64,000 nucleotides of DNA, taken from the NCBI RefSeq assembly GCF_029213205.1, contig NZ_JARGNH010000012.1, forward strand, positions 1 to 64,000, written 5' to 3'. Numbering within the stretch: position 1 is the first letter of the stretch; every line of letters starts with the position of its first letter. The notes under the pieces were generated by a model, which had not been told where the DNA came from, did no database searches, and saw nothing but the letters and a program-made list of their open reading frames with translations. The DNA is from Pseudooceanicola sp. Its GTDB lineage: Bacteria; Pseudomonadota; Alphaproteobacteria; Rhodobacterales; Rhodobacteraceae. Shown piece after piece: positions 9,564-17,821 of this stretch. A program made the translations under genes and the position numbers.

Positions 9564-10985
9564 ATGGGCCTGATTGACCTGAGTGCCGCCGACCTCCTTG
9601 CCCGGATTGCTGGGCGCGATTTGTCCTGCGTCGAGGTGATGAATGCCGCGCTGGACCGGATCGACGCGGTCAATGGCAAGGTGAACGCCATAGTCAGCCT
9701 GCGCGACCGTGCTGCGCTGATCGGCGAGGCCGAGGCGGCAGATCGCAGCATGGCGCTGGACGGGCCGAGCGGGCCGCTGCACGGGCTGCCGGTGGCGGTC
9801 AAGGATCTGGCCAATGTCGCCGGTCTGCCGACCTCGATGGGGTCGCCGATCATGGCCGGGCAGGTGGCACAAAAGGATGATCTCGCGATTGCCCGGATGC
9901 GGGCGGCGGGGGCGATCTTTATCGGCAAGACCAACACCCCGGAATACGGGCTGGGCAGTCATACCTTTAACCCGGTGCATGGCGCGACCCGCAACCCCTA
10001 TGACCTGAGCCGTTCGGCCGGGGGATCGTCGGGCGGGGCGGCGGCGGCGCTGGCGACGCGGATGCAATGGGCCTGTGACGGCTCTGACATGATGGGCAGC
10101 CTGCGCAACCCGGCGGGCTGGAACAACGTCTATGGCTTTCGCCCCAGCTGGGGCCGGGTGCCACCCGATCCGGGCGGTGACGTGGTGTTGCACCCGCTGT
10201 CGACCCTGGGGCCGATGGCGCGGGATGTGGCGGATCTCACGCTGCTGCTGGATGTGATGTCTGGCCCCGATCTGCGGGTGCCGTTCGGCCCGCCGGCCGA
10301 GGATTATTTGGGCCGACTTGACGTCGATCTGCGCGGGCGGCGGATCGCCTGGGGCGGCGATTGGGGCGGCGCCTGGCCGATGGAGCCGGGGGTGATGGCG
10401 CATTGCGAGGCGGCGTTGAAAAGCTTTGCCGATCTGGGCGCTGAGGTTGAAACCATCGCGCCGCCGATGCAAGCCGAAGACCTTTGGCAAGCCTGGATCG
10501 ACCTGCGCTCCTTCGCCGTCTCCGGGCGGATCGGCGCGGCCTATGCCAACCCCGAGACCCGGGCGCAGCTGCGCGATGTCGCGATCTGGGAGGTCGAGCG
10601 CGGTCTGGCCCTGACCCCGGGTGCGATTCTGCGCGCCAGCGCCATCCGTTCGCGCTGGTATGCCGTGGCCGCCGATCTCTTCACCCGCTTCGACGCGCTG
10701 GTGCTGCCCACCGCGCAATGCTGGCCGTTCCCGGTCGAGCTGCCCTATCCGCAGGAGATTGGCGGGCAGGCGATGGACAGCTATCACCGCTGGATGGAAT
10801 GCGTGGTTCCGGCCAGCCTTCTGGGCTTGCCGACGCTGGGACTGCCCGCTGGATTCGGGCCCGAGGGCCTGCCGATGGGGCTGCAACTGATCGGCCGCTA
10901 TGGCGGCGATCTCGGCATTCTGCAACTCGGCCAGGGCTGGCACGCCGCCACCGGCTGGCCGGACCGGGTTCCGACGGGGCTGTGA
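9564..10985 (+). CDS. Amidase-signature family amidase
   Basis: A cytoplasmic hydrolase of amides (473 aa) with the Ser-cisSer-Lys triad. The Lys is in LPVAVKDL near residue 80, the cis-Ser in AGGSSGGAAAAL, and the nucleophile Ser in the segment DGSDMMGSLRNPAGW. The ATG is preceded by a strong AAGGAGG. It is transcribed divergently from the lytic transglycosylase with about 118 bp between them. The substrate is not evident; GatA of the GatCAB complex is less likely because no gatB or gatC is adjacent. Confidence 0.9.
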   Translation: MGLIDLSAADLLARIAGRDLSCVEVMNAALDRIDAVNGKVNAIVSLRDRAALIGEAEAADRSMALDGPSGPLHGLPVAVKDLANVAGLPTSMGSPIMAGQVAQKDDLAIARMRAAGAIFIGKTNTPEYGLGSHTFNPVHGATRNPYDLSRSAGGSSGGAAAALATRMQWACDGSDMMGSLRNPAGWNNVYGFRPSWGRVPPDPGGDVVLHPLSTLGPMARDVADLTLLLDVMSGPDLRVPFGPPAEDYLGRLDVDLRGRRIAWGGDWGGAWPMEPGVMAHCEAALKSFADLGAEVETIAPPMQAEDLWQAWIDLRSFAVSGRIGAAYANPETRAQLRDVAIWEVERGLALTPGAILRASAIRSRWYAVAADLFTRFDALVLPTAQCWPFPVELPYPQEIGGQAMDSYHRWMECVVPASLLGLPTLGLPAGFGPEGLPMGLQLIGRYGGDLGILQLGQGWHAATGWPDRVPTGL

Positions 10986-11061
10986 CAGTCAGGTTGCGCG
11001 CAGTCTCTGCATCTGGCCCCTTGTCAAACCCCCCGGTTCGCGCTACTCCGCCCGCCACGGT

Positions 11062-11138
11062 CGGAGTGTAGCTCAGCCTGGTAGAGCACTGCCTTCGGGA
11101 GGCAGGGGTCGTAGGTTCGATTCCTATCACTCCGACCA
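11062..11138 (+). tRNA. tRNA-Pro (anticodon CGG), CCA encoded
   Basis: A 77-nt cloverleaf can be drawn. The acceptor stem is CGGAGTG/CACTCCG followed by A and an encoded CCA. The D arm contains AGCTCAGCCTGGTAGAGC, the anticodon stem is CTGCC/GGCAG with loop TTCGGGA, and the T arm is TAGGTTCGATTCCTA. Anticodon CGG reads CCG proline codons, which are frequent in this GC-rich DNA. Confidence 0.95.
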
Positions 11139-11240
11139 ATTTCATCAATGATTTGGATTTTCCGATGCACGGGTTTCCCGTGCCGGACGCCTGCGCACCC
11201 AACGTGTTGCCAGACGTTTCGCCGATTGCGAGCTGAAGAC

Positions 11241-11397
11241 TTAGGTAACGGCAAAGGACAGGCGCTCGATCTGGTCGATCATCGCCGCCGGAACCGCCGC
11301 GTCGGGCTGGCCGGGCAGGACTCCGCCGCGCCGCCGCCGGGTGTCGGTGATGAGACGTCCTTCACCGCTGGCCGCGATGATCGGTGGTTGCAGTGGA
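11241..11397 (-). pseudogene. Remnant of a class III aminotransferase N-terminus
   Basis: On the minus strand a short frame ending in TAA reads PPIIAASGEGRLITDT, then a scrambled RRRRGG stretch, then AAMIDQIERLSFAVT. The first and last parts match, in order, the start of class III (PLP) aminotransferases, where the glycine-rich middle should lie; that middle is collapsed here. No lysine-bearing domain follows. The rest of the 11139-11570 gap shows only a small GCACGGG/CCCGTGC hairpin just after the tRNA and the terminator at 11526. Confidence 0.45.
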
Positions 11398-11525
11398 ATG
11401 CGATAGAAGACCCGGGTCTTTGGTCACTTTCAGATTGCCGGGGTCGACGTCACCCGCTGTCGGCCAATCTCAAGTTCCAGATGTTTCGCTGCTCTTCACC
11501 AGATGGTCTGATCCGGGAGTCCGTT

Positions 11526-11555
11526 GGGGCACCCGGCGCTGTCGCCGGATGCCCC
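11526..11555. terminator. Stem-loop downstream of the peptide ABC operon
   Basis: GGGGCACCCGGCG pairs with CGCCGGATGCCCC with one mismatch. It lies 16 bp beyond the stop of the last permease gene (minus strand). The T-rich side (TTGTTT) is on the plus strand. It probably serves as the operon end. Confidence 0.55.
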
Positions 11556-11570
11556 TTGTTTCAATCGGCC

Positions 11571-12449
11571 TCAGGCCTTGGGCGATTGTGGGTCGAGCAG
11601 CACCCGCAGCGTTTCGCCGAGCCCGTTGAAGGACAGGGCCGTCAGCAGGATCGCAATACCCGGAGGGAACATCAGAAAGGGGTTCACCTCCATATAGGCA
11701 TAGGCCCGTGCCAGCATTGCGCCCCAGCTGGTTCCCGGAGGCTGAACGCCAAACCCGAGGAAGGACAGCGAGGATTCTGCCAGCAGGGCGATGGCCAGAA
11801 GCAGCCCGGCATGGACGATCGCGGACTGGATCGCATTGGGCAGGATGTGGCGCATGATGATCCGCAGGTTCGATGCGCCAAAGGCCCGTGAGGCATCGAC
11901 GAACAACTCCCGACGCACCACCAGAGTGCGTGCCCGGACCAGCCGCGCGAATTGCGGTGCGAACAGCACACCAAGCGCCACCAGCCCGGTCGTCATCGAC
12001 GGCCCGAGGATCCCGGCAATCCCGACTGCAAACAGGATCGTCGGGAACGACAGCATCGCATCCAGCACCCGGCTGATGATGGTATCGGTCCAGCCGCCCA
12101 TAAACCCGGCCAGCAAGCCGAAGGGCACGCCCAGCACCACCGCCAGCCCAACCGAGGCAAAGGCCGACAGCAGCGACGGTCCCGCCCCCGCCATCAGACG
12201 GCTGACCACATCGCGACCCAGATCGTCGGTGCCCAGCCAGTGCCCCGGCATCGGCGGCTGCAGCAGCGCGCCGAAATTGGGGGCGATCGGGTCATAGGGC
12301 ATGATCCAGGGTGCCAGGATTGCAATCACGATCAACACAGTCAGGAAGGTGACCGACAGCACCGCCTTGGGTTGGCGGATCAGCCAGCCGAATTTGGTCG
12401 GCACCCGGTCTTTTTTGACGGCGGGGGGTTCATTGGTCAGGACACTCAT
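11571..12449 (-). CDS. dppC: Peptide ABC transporter permease (DppC/OppC type)
   Basis: This inner-membrane subunit (292 aa) of a peptide/nickel-type importer has an N-terminal membrane segment (AVLSVTFLTVLIVIAILAPW) and the OppC-family N-terminal domain. The EAA-type loop reads DASRAFGASNLRIIMRHILP, which contacts the ATPases. Its ATG overlaps the stop of the upstream permease gene by 4 bp, so the two are translationally coupled. It is the last gene of the operon. Confidence 0.93.
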   Translation of the reverse strand: MSVLTNEPPAVKKDRVPTKFGWLIRQPKAVLSVTFLTVLIVIAILAPWIMPYDPIAPNFGALLQPPMPGHWLGTDDLGRDVVSRLMAGAGPSLLSAFASVGLAVVLGVPFGLLAGFMGGWTDTIISRVLDAMLSFPTILFAVGIAGILGPSMTTGLVALGVLFAPQFARLVRARTLVVRRELFVDASRAFGASNLRIIMRHILPNAIQSAIVHAGLLLAIALLAESSLSFLGFGVQPPGTSWGAMLARAYAYMEVNPFLMFPPGIAILLTALSFNGLGETLRVLLDPQSPKA

Positions 12450-13411
12450 GCTTCGGCCTCCACGCGCGGGTCAATGATGGCATAGAGCACATCCGCCAGC
12501 AGGTTCACGGTGACTACGACCAGCGCGATGACCAGAATGACCCCCTGCACCACGACGTAGTCCTTGTTGACGGCGCTATGCACCAGGGTCGAACCGACGC
12601 CGGGAACGGCGAACACGGTTTCCAGCACCACGGTTGCGCCGATCTTGCGGTTGAACACCAGGGTGATGACGGTGATCACGGTGATCCCGACATTGCGCAG
12701 CCCGTGGCGGAACAGAACCGCCTGCCGCGACAGGCCCTTGGCCCGCAGGGTGCGCACATAGGGCGAGGACAGTACCTCGATCATCGCGGCGCGCAATTGC
12801 CGGGTGATCTCGGCGATGCCGGACATCGACAGGGCAATGGCAGGCAGGGTGGCGGCATGGATCGCGCCGATCGGATCCTCGCTGAATGGCACCGATCCTG
12901 TCGCCGGAAAGATCGGATATTTCAGAGCGAATACGGCCACCAGCACCATCCCGACCCAGAAATAGGGCACGGCCACCCCGAACGAGGAAATGCCGGTGGC
13001 GATACTGTCCACCCAGCTGCCCGGCCGCGCGGCGGCGGCGATCCCCAGGGGGGCGCCAATCGCGATGGCGATGATCATCGCATAGGTAACCATCATCAAG
13101 GTGTAGGGGAAGCGCGAGGCGATGATGTCAAACACCGGTTCGCGGCTGAGCAGTGAATTCGACAGGTCTCCGGTCATTGCTGAACTGAACCAATCGACAA
13201 ATTGCACGATGACGGGACGGTCAAAGCCGTAATATTCGCGGATCTCCTGAATCCGTTCCTCGGTCGGGAATTCCCCGGCCAGCAGCTCGGCTGGGTCGCC
13301 GGGGGCGAGGTTCAGCAGCATGAAGGTGATAAAGGCCACGGCGAACACAACCGGGATGAATTGCAGCAACCGCCGCCCGATCATGCGCTGGCTTGCGCGG
13401 GTCAGAACCAT
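12446..13411 (-). CDS. dppB: Peptide ABC transporter permease (DppB/OppB type)
   Basis: A 321-residue membrane subunit. After RRLLQFIPVVFAVAFITFML it carries the family segment NLAPGDPAELLAG, and the EAA loop is YVRTLRAKGLSRQAVLFRHG. I start it at ATG 13411, where GGAGA lies upstream and the first membrane segment begins at once. The open frame extends to 13636, but that part runs antisense inside the neighbouring ATPase gene. Confidence 0.93.
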   Translation of the reverse strand: MVLTRASQRMIGRRLLQFIPVVFAVAFITFMLLNLAPGDPAELLAGEFPTEERIQEIREYYGFDRPVIVQFVDWFSSAMTGDLSNSLLSREPVFDIIASRFPYTLMMVTYAMIIAIAIGAPLGIAAAARPGSWVDSIATGISSFGVAVPYFWVGMVLVAVFALKYPIFPATGSVPFSEDPIGAIHAATLPAIALSMSGIAEITRQLRAAMIEVLSSPYVRTLRAKGLSRQAVLFRHGLRNVGITVITVITLVFNRKIGATVVLETVFAVPGVGSTLVHSAVNKDYVVVQGVILVIALVVVTVNLLADVLYAIIDPRVEAEA

Positions 13412-13424
13412 GCGAAAGTCTCCT

Positions 13425-14444
13425 TCATTTAACGGATTCAAGGTTTTGGGGTTTGTCGCTGCCATCCAGCGGTTTGCCCGCCATGACCTCTTCGGCAAAG
13501 TGGCAGGCCGAATAATGCCCTGGCGACATCTCGCGCCATGGCGGCGCCTCGGCGGCGCAGAGGTCGGTGGCAATCGGGCAACGGGTGCGGAACCGGCAGC
13601 CCGAGGGCGGGGTGACGGGCGAGGGGATCTCGCCACGCAGCACCAGCCGGTCCTGCTTTTGCAAACGCCTGGGCAGGGCTTCGGGTTCGGCAGACATCAG
13701 GGCGCGGGTATAGGGATGCGCTGATTTCGTCGCCAGCGTCGCCGAGGGGCCAAGCTCCACGAACCGGCCGAGATACATCACCGCGATCCGGTCCGAGACA
13801 TAGCTGGCCACGGCAAGGTCATGGGTGATGACGATAAAGGACAGGCCGAATTCGTCCTGCAAATCCTTGTAGAGGTTCAGGATATCGGCCTGGATCGACA
13901 CATCGAGCGCCGCCGTCGCCTCATCCGCCACCAGAATCTTGGGGCGCAAAAGCAGGGCGCGGGCGATGTTGATCCGCTGTTTCTGACCACCTGAAAGCTC
14001 ATGCGGATAGCGATCCGCGAGGGCCCGGTTGATGCCGACCTTGGCCAGCATCTCCAGCGCCATGTCGCGGCGGCTGGAGGCGTTGCCCTTGCCCTGAATT
14101 TCCAGCGGTTCGACCAGTGAGCGGATGATTTTTGAACGCGGGTTCAGCGCGGCATGGGGATCCTGGAAAATGATCTGCACGCCGTAATTCCCGGGTTTTC
14201 CGGGCGATTGCGGTGTGACGATGGTCTTTCCTTCCATCGTGATCTCGCCACGGGTGATCCTGAGCAGGCTCAGCACCGCGCGCGCGATCGTCGATTTGCC
14301 GGACCCGGATTCGCCAATGATCCCGAGGGATTCACCAGATGCGAGGTCAAAGCTGACCCCATCCACGGCGTGCAATTGATCCCGCCCGCCGTTCACGTGG
14401 AAGGTAATCCGCATATCCTTGACCGAAAGCAGTGGCGTGCTCAT
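13425..14444 (-). CDS. dppF: Peptide ABC transporter ATP-binding protein (DppF/OppF type)
   Basis: A cytoplasmic ATPase subunit (339 aa) with Walker A GESGSGKST, signature LSGGQKQRINIA, Walker B ILVADEA and the H-loop ITHD. The C-terminal oligopeptide-transporter extension has the cysteine-containing GCRFRTRCPIATDLC, typical of OppF/DppF. Its start overlaps the preceding ATPase gene by 4 bp. Confidence 0.94.
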   Translation of the reverse strand: MSTPLLSVKDMRITFHVNGGRDQLHAVDGVSFDLASGESLGIIGESGSGKSTIARAVLSLLRITRGEITMEGKTIVTPQSPGKPGNYGVQIIFQDPHAALNPRSKIIRSLVEPLEIQGKGNASSRRDMALEMLAKVGINRALADRYPHELSGGQKQRINIARALLLRPKILVADEATAALDVSIQADILNLYKDLQDEFGLSFIVITHDLAVASYVSDRIAVMYLGRFVELGPSATLATKSAHPYTRALMSAEPEALPRRLQKQDRLVLRGEIPSPVTPPSGCRFRTRCPIATDLCAAEAPPWREMSPGHYSACHFAEEVMAGKPLDGSDKPQNLESVK

Positions 14445-15475
14445 GTCAGGGCTCCTTTCAGCGTCAATTGATCATGGCGGTGGCAGCGCACCACACGGCC
14501 ATCGGCGCGCCGGTGCAGAACCTGCGCCGCCTCGCATCCGGCCTGCGCAAAGGTGCAGCGCGGTTCAAACCGGCATCCCGGCGGCATCGCGTCGGGTGAC
14601 GGCACCCGCCCGGGAATCGAGGGCAGGCGCGAAGAGCTGACCGATTTGCGCGGCACCGAGGCCAGCAGCCCCGAGGAATAGGGATGCAAAGGCTGTTCCA
14701 GCACCTCGTCAGTCACCGAATCCTCGACCACTTGGCCGGCATACATGGTGATCATCCGGTCGCAGACCTGCGACACCACGCCGAGGTTGTGCGAGATAAA
14801 GATCAGCGCCGTGTTGCGATCCGACACGATCTTCATGATCAGGTCGATGATCTGCGCCTGGATCGTCACGTCCAGCGCGGTTGTGGGTTCGTCAGCGATC
14901 AGCAAATCCGGCTCACAAGCCAGCGCAATTGCGATCATCGCCCGCTGACGCATGCCGCCGGACAGATGGTGCGGATATTCCTCGACCCGTTTGTGCGGCA
15001 GGGGGATGCCAACATCCTCCAATGCGGTGATCGCGCGTTCGCGGGCTTCGCGCTTGCTCATCGGGAAATGGGTGCGCAGGGTCTCGGTCAGTTGTTCGCC
15101 GATGGTGAACACCGGATCCAGTGCCGTCATCGGCTCCTGGAAGATCATCGAGATATGGCGCCCGCGCAGGCGCCGCATCTCGGATTCGGACATCTTGCCG
15201 ATATCCTTGCCGTCGAATCCGATCTGGCCCTCGGTCCAGGCGATGCCCTCCGGCAGCAGGCCCAGCAGCGACAGCCCGGTGACTGTCTTGCCCGAGCCGC
15301 TTTCGCCGACCAGCCCCACGGTTTCGCCGCGCGCCACATCAAAGGTGACGTTGTCGACCACCCGGTTTGAGGATTTTCGCCCTGCGCGGAAGTAGACCGA
15401 GAGATCCGAAACCGAAAGCAACGGCTGGGCCGCGTTGTCGGTTAGACTGGGGTCTCGATAGCTGACCGGTTTCAC
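14441..15475 (-). CDS. dppD: Peptide ABC transporter ATP-binding protein (DppD/OppD type)
   Basis: The partner ATPase (344 aa from GTG 15475) has Walker [10 protein letters not shown], signature [12 protein letters not shown] and Walker B LLIADEP, plus the C-terminal [15 protein letters not shown] extension. I chose GTG 15475 because AAGGAG lies 9 bases upstream and because the same VKPV start recurs in a truncated copy at 17503. An in-frame ATG at 15505 would overlap the ribosome site. It is separated from the binding-protein gene by two stem-loops. Confidence 0.93.
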   Translation of the reverse strand: MKPVSYRDPSLTDNAAQPLLSVSDLSVYFRAGRKSSNRVVDNVTFDVARGETVGLVGESGSGKTVTGLSLLGLLPEGIAWTEGQIGFDGKDIGKMSESEMRRLRGRHISMIFQEPMTALDPVFTIGEQLTETLRTHFPMSKREARERAITALEDVGIPLPHKRVEEYPHHLSGGMRQRAMIAIALACEPDLLIADEPTTALDVTIQAQIIDLIMKIVSDRNTALIFISHNLGVVSQVCDRMITMYAGQVVEDSVTDEVLEQPLHPYSSGLLASVPRKSVSSSRLPSIPGRVPSPDAMPPGCRFEPRCTFAQAGCEAAQVLHRRADGRVVRCHRHDQLTLKGALT

Positions 15476-15696
15476 TTGGCACGCTCCTTGCTTCTGGGTT
15501 TTCAACGGGTAGGTTCAACCGCCGAATACGGTATTCGTTCTTATTTATATGATGTTTAGGGGACTTGTCTGAAGGTAGTACCCGAGACGCGGGAGATTAC
15601 AGAACCATGGTGCAGGGGGGGCTGAACACACCCTTGCCGCTGTCGCGCCTGGTCGAGGCGGACACCCAATCCCAGGGCATCCGAGCCTGGCGTCGG

Positions 15697-15770
15697 GTCG
15701 AGGCGGCACCATTGTGGGCCGCCTCGACGTTTTTTAGTTGATCACTGGTTTCGCGGTTTTGGCGCGAAAC
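15697..15770 (-). other. Double stem-loop after binding-protein copy 1
   Basis: Directly after the stop codon, positions 15748-15770 fold into an 8-bp stem (GTTTCGCG/CGCGAAAC). Positions 15697-15728 then fold into an 11-bp stem (GTCGAGGCGGC/GCCGCCTCGAC). A run of six T lies beside the second stem on the plus strand, so it is a canonical terminator only in the antisense direction. In the gene direction it may stabilise the binding-protein mRNA and lower expression of the downstream ATPase and permease genes. The rest of the gap to dppD shows nothing further. Confidence 0.6.
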
Positions 15771-17333
15771 TCAGGAGTCCATCCAAACACCGTTAAAGCG
15801 CGGCTTGCCGATGATATTCGGCCTCCACCCTTTCACGTTCGGGCGGTGGAGAACGATCTGTGGCTGGAACACCAAGGGCAGTTCCATCGCCAGTTCACGC
15901 TCCATCCGCGCGGTCTTGCGCATCACCTCTTCGCGTTCGGCCGGATCGACGGTCGAACGTGTCGCTTCCAGCATCGCCGTGAATTCCTTGGACGGTTCGG
16001 CATCGCCTTTCACGTAATAGGACGTCTTGTGATACAGCAGGTTCATCGACAGCGCCGGGTCGGGGCGACCGGTCCAGGCCGACATGAACACGTCGCCTGC
16101 GCCGTCATTCCAATCCTTGCCCATCTGCGGCACGGATCCGGATTTGAAGGTGAGGTTGAACCCGACAGCGGTCAGCATCGAGGACACCACCTCCATCCGC
16201 TGTTGACCCGGCGGGTTGGCGTAAAAGCAGAACACCAGATCGCAACCATCGGCATAACCGGCTTCGGCCAGCAGTGCCTTGGCTTTTTCGGGATCGTAGG
16301 AATAGCGCGATGCGGCCTCGGCGTCGTAACCGGGCGACCCTTCGGGGACGCACATATTGGCGATTTCGCCCAGACCGGAACAGATCACCTGATTGAAGGC
16401 ATCCTTGTTGACGGCATAGTTGATCGCCTGCCGCACCCGTTTATCCATCAACGGGCCGCCACGCTTTTCGGACAGGTTGAAGTAGAGCTTGTGGAAATAC
16501 AGCTGTGGGCCGACATACAGTTCCAGATCCGGCTGGTTCTGCAACTGCTTGACCTGAAGCGTTGGCACCTGGTGCATGAAATTGTTCTGCCCGGACAGGA
16601 CAGAGCGCACCCCGGTCGAGGTATCCGCGATGATGCTGACCACCATGCCGTCGAGATATTGGTTTTCCTTGTCCCAATAGTCGGCAAAGGCGCTCAATTC
16701 GACATCCGAAGCCTCGTTCCAGGCGTCAACCTTGAACATGCCGGCGCCGGCGGGGTGGCGGTCGTGATCTTCGCCGCGCTCTTTGCGCGCGGTTGGCGAT
16801 GCCATCATCCCGACCCGTTCGGTCAGCGCCATCAGCAGCGCCACGTCAGGGGTGAACAGATGCAGCACTGCTGTATGGGAATCGCGCGCTTCGGCTTCGC
16901 GCACGGTCTCAAGCAAGTTGGACACCCGGGTGCGCGGGTCATGCTTGGCAAAGTCGATGTTATGCACCACTGCGGCGGCGTCGAAATCGGTGCCGTCCTG
17001 GAATTTCACACCTTTGCGCAGGTTCAGCACGAGGGTCTTTTCGTCTTCCCATTCCCAGCTTTCCGCCAGGCCCGGCGCCGGGCCGAGGTCCGCTGTCGGG
17101 CGGATCAGCGTGTCGTAGATGTTCCACAACACATTGGAATCCGTGGACGTCCGGCTGGTATGCGGATCAAGCGACGAAGGGTTGGCGTAATGCGCAAACC
17201 GCAGGATCCCACCCTTGGCCTGGGCATGTGCCGGTAATGCGCCCAACAGGGCAGCGGTGCCCCCTGCGGCCCCGGTCAGGGCCATCATCTCGCGACGGGT
17301 AAGCCCGCGTCGGATATTTGTCTTGGTTGTCAT
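15771..17333 (-). CDS. dppA: Peptide ABC transporter substrate-binding protein, copy 1
   Basis: A periplasmic SBP family 5 protein (520 aa). The Tat-type signal is LTRREMMALTGAAGG, ending ALPAHAQA. The mature protein shows LDPHTSRTSTDSNVLWNIYD and later LYFNLSEKRGGPL and RVRQAINYAVNKDAFNQ, all standard family 5 landmarks. It is nearly the same length and sequence as the protein at 17822-19384; differences are scattered, so I judge both functional. The tandem arrangement suggests one permease served by two binding proteins of slightly different specificity. Confidence 0.93.
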   Translation of the reverse strand: MTTKTNIRRGLTRREMMALTGAAGGTAALLGALPAHAQAKGGILRFAHYANPSSLDPHTSRTSTDSNVLWNIYDTLIRPTADLGPAPGLAESWEWEDEKTLVLNLRKGVKFQDGTDFDAAAVVHNIDFAKHDPRTRVSNLLETVREAEARDSHTAVLHLFTPDVALLMALTERVGMMASPTARKERGEDHDRHPAGAGMFKVDAWNEASDVELSAFADYWDKENQYLDGMVVSIIADTSTGVRSVLSGQNNFMHQVPTLQVKQLQNQPDLELYVGPQLYFHKLYFNLSEKRGGPLMDKRVRQAINYAVNKDAFNQVICSGLGEIANMCVPEGSPGYDAEAASRYSYDPEKAKALLAEAGYADGCDLVFCFYANPPGQQRMEVVSSMLTAVGFNLTFKSGSVPQMGKDWNDGAGDVFMSAWTGRPDPALSMNLLYHKTSYYVKGDAEPSKEFTAMLEATRSTVDPAEREEVMRKTARMERELAMELPLVFQPQIVLHRPNVKGWRPNIIGKPRFNGVWMDS

Positions 17334-17403
17334 GTTTTTCCTCCCTTTCAGCCGGTTCTTTGAGTGAGGCTGGTGCCCGTCTCGTCGGCCCTTGTATGAC
17401 AGC

Positions 17404-17426
17404 GCGCAATCTCGCGATGCGGTGAC
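17404..17426 (-). promoter_or_regulatory. Conserved box upstream of binding-protein copy 1
   Basis: A 23-base block containing CAATCTCGCGATGCGG (plus strand) occurs 71 bp upstream of this start and is repeated without change 70 bp upstream of copy 2. Its flanks have diverged, so it may be a promoter element or operator kept under selection. The core TCGCGA is palindromic. Confidence 0.4.
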
Positions 17427-17503
17427 AGTCGCCCTACTAAAGTCGCCCCTACGTTACTTGCTGAGTCGGCAAGCTCGGGATCTTGATAGCGAACCGGTTT
17501 CAC
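17427..17503 (-). pseudogene. Truncated duplicate of the dppD 5' end
   Basis: The minus strand reads VKPVRYQDPELADSAS from GTG 17503, matching the first residues of intact DppD ([13 protein letters not shown]), including the preceding bases. Homology then stops and the sequence enters the upstream region of binding-protein copy 1. The former ribosome site has changed from AAGGAG to AAGGAT. It marks the joint of a tandem duplication. Confidence 0.8.
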
Positions 17504-17748
17504 TTGTCGCGATCCTTGCTGCCGGGATTGTAGCGGGCAGGTTGGAGCGTCGAATCCGGTATTCGTTTTTATATTATGCGACGCTATGTGACCTGATTTG
17601 ACGAAAGAACTTTCGCGCAGGACATCACAGAACCATGGTGAGGGGGCCCTCGGACTCACCCCTACCGCTGCCGCACCAGATCCTGGTCGACACTGAATGC
17701 CAGAGCACCGGCGCCTGATGCCGGACAAGTCCCGGTCGCGCGCGGCAG

Positions 17749-17820
17749 GTCTAGGCGGCGGCTTTGCGGCCGCCTAGACGATTTTTATGCTATCACAGGT
17801 TTCGCGGTTTTGTCGCGAAA
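17749..17820 (-). other. Double stem-loop after binding-protein copy 2
   Basis: Positions 17800-17820 form a 7-bp stem (TTTCGCG/CGCGAAA) and 17749-17779 an 11-bp stem (GTCTAGGCGGC/GCCGCCTAGAC). Compared with copy 1, a G-C pair in the long stem has become a T-A pair on both arms while the loop has diverged. That paired change supports selection for the structure. Confidence 0.65.
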
Positions 17821-17821
17821 A

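Larger units (their letters stand above)
15440..17430. repeat. Tandem duplication, unit 1
   Basis: The unit runs from the first codons of dppD through the double stem-loop and binding-protein gene to the conserved upstream box. It matches 17465-19480 along its length, in the coding and the non-coding parts. Boundaries are approximate. Confidence 0.8.

Noticed and set aside
9258-10943. 561-codon minus-strand frame
   Set aside because: Antisense to the amidase and the lytic transglycosylase upstream region; no recognisable domain.
15738-17237. 499-codon plus-strand frame, with a similar one at 18542-19225
   Set aside because: Both mirror the duplicated binding-protein genes, and their similarity to each other follows from that duplication.
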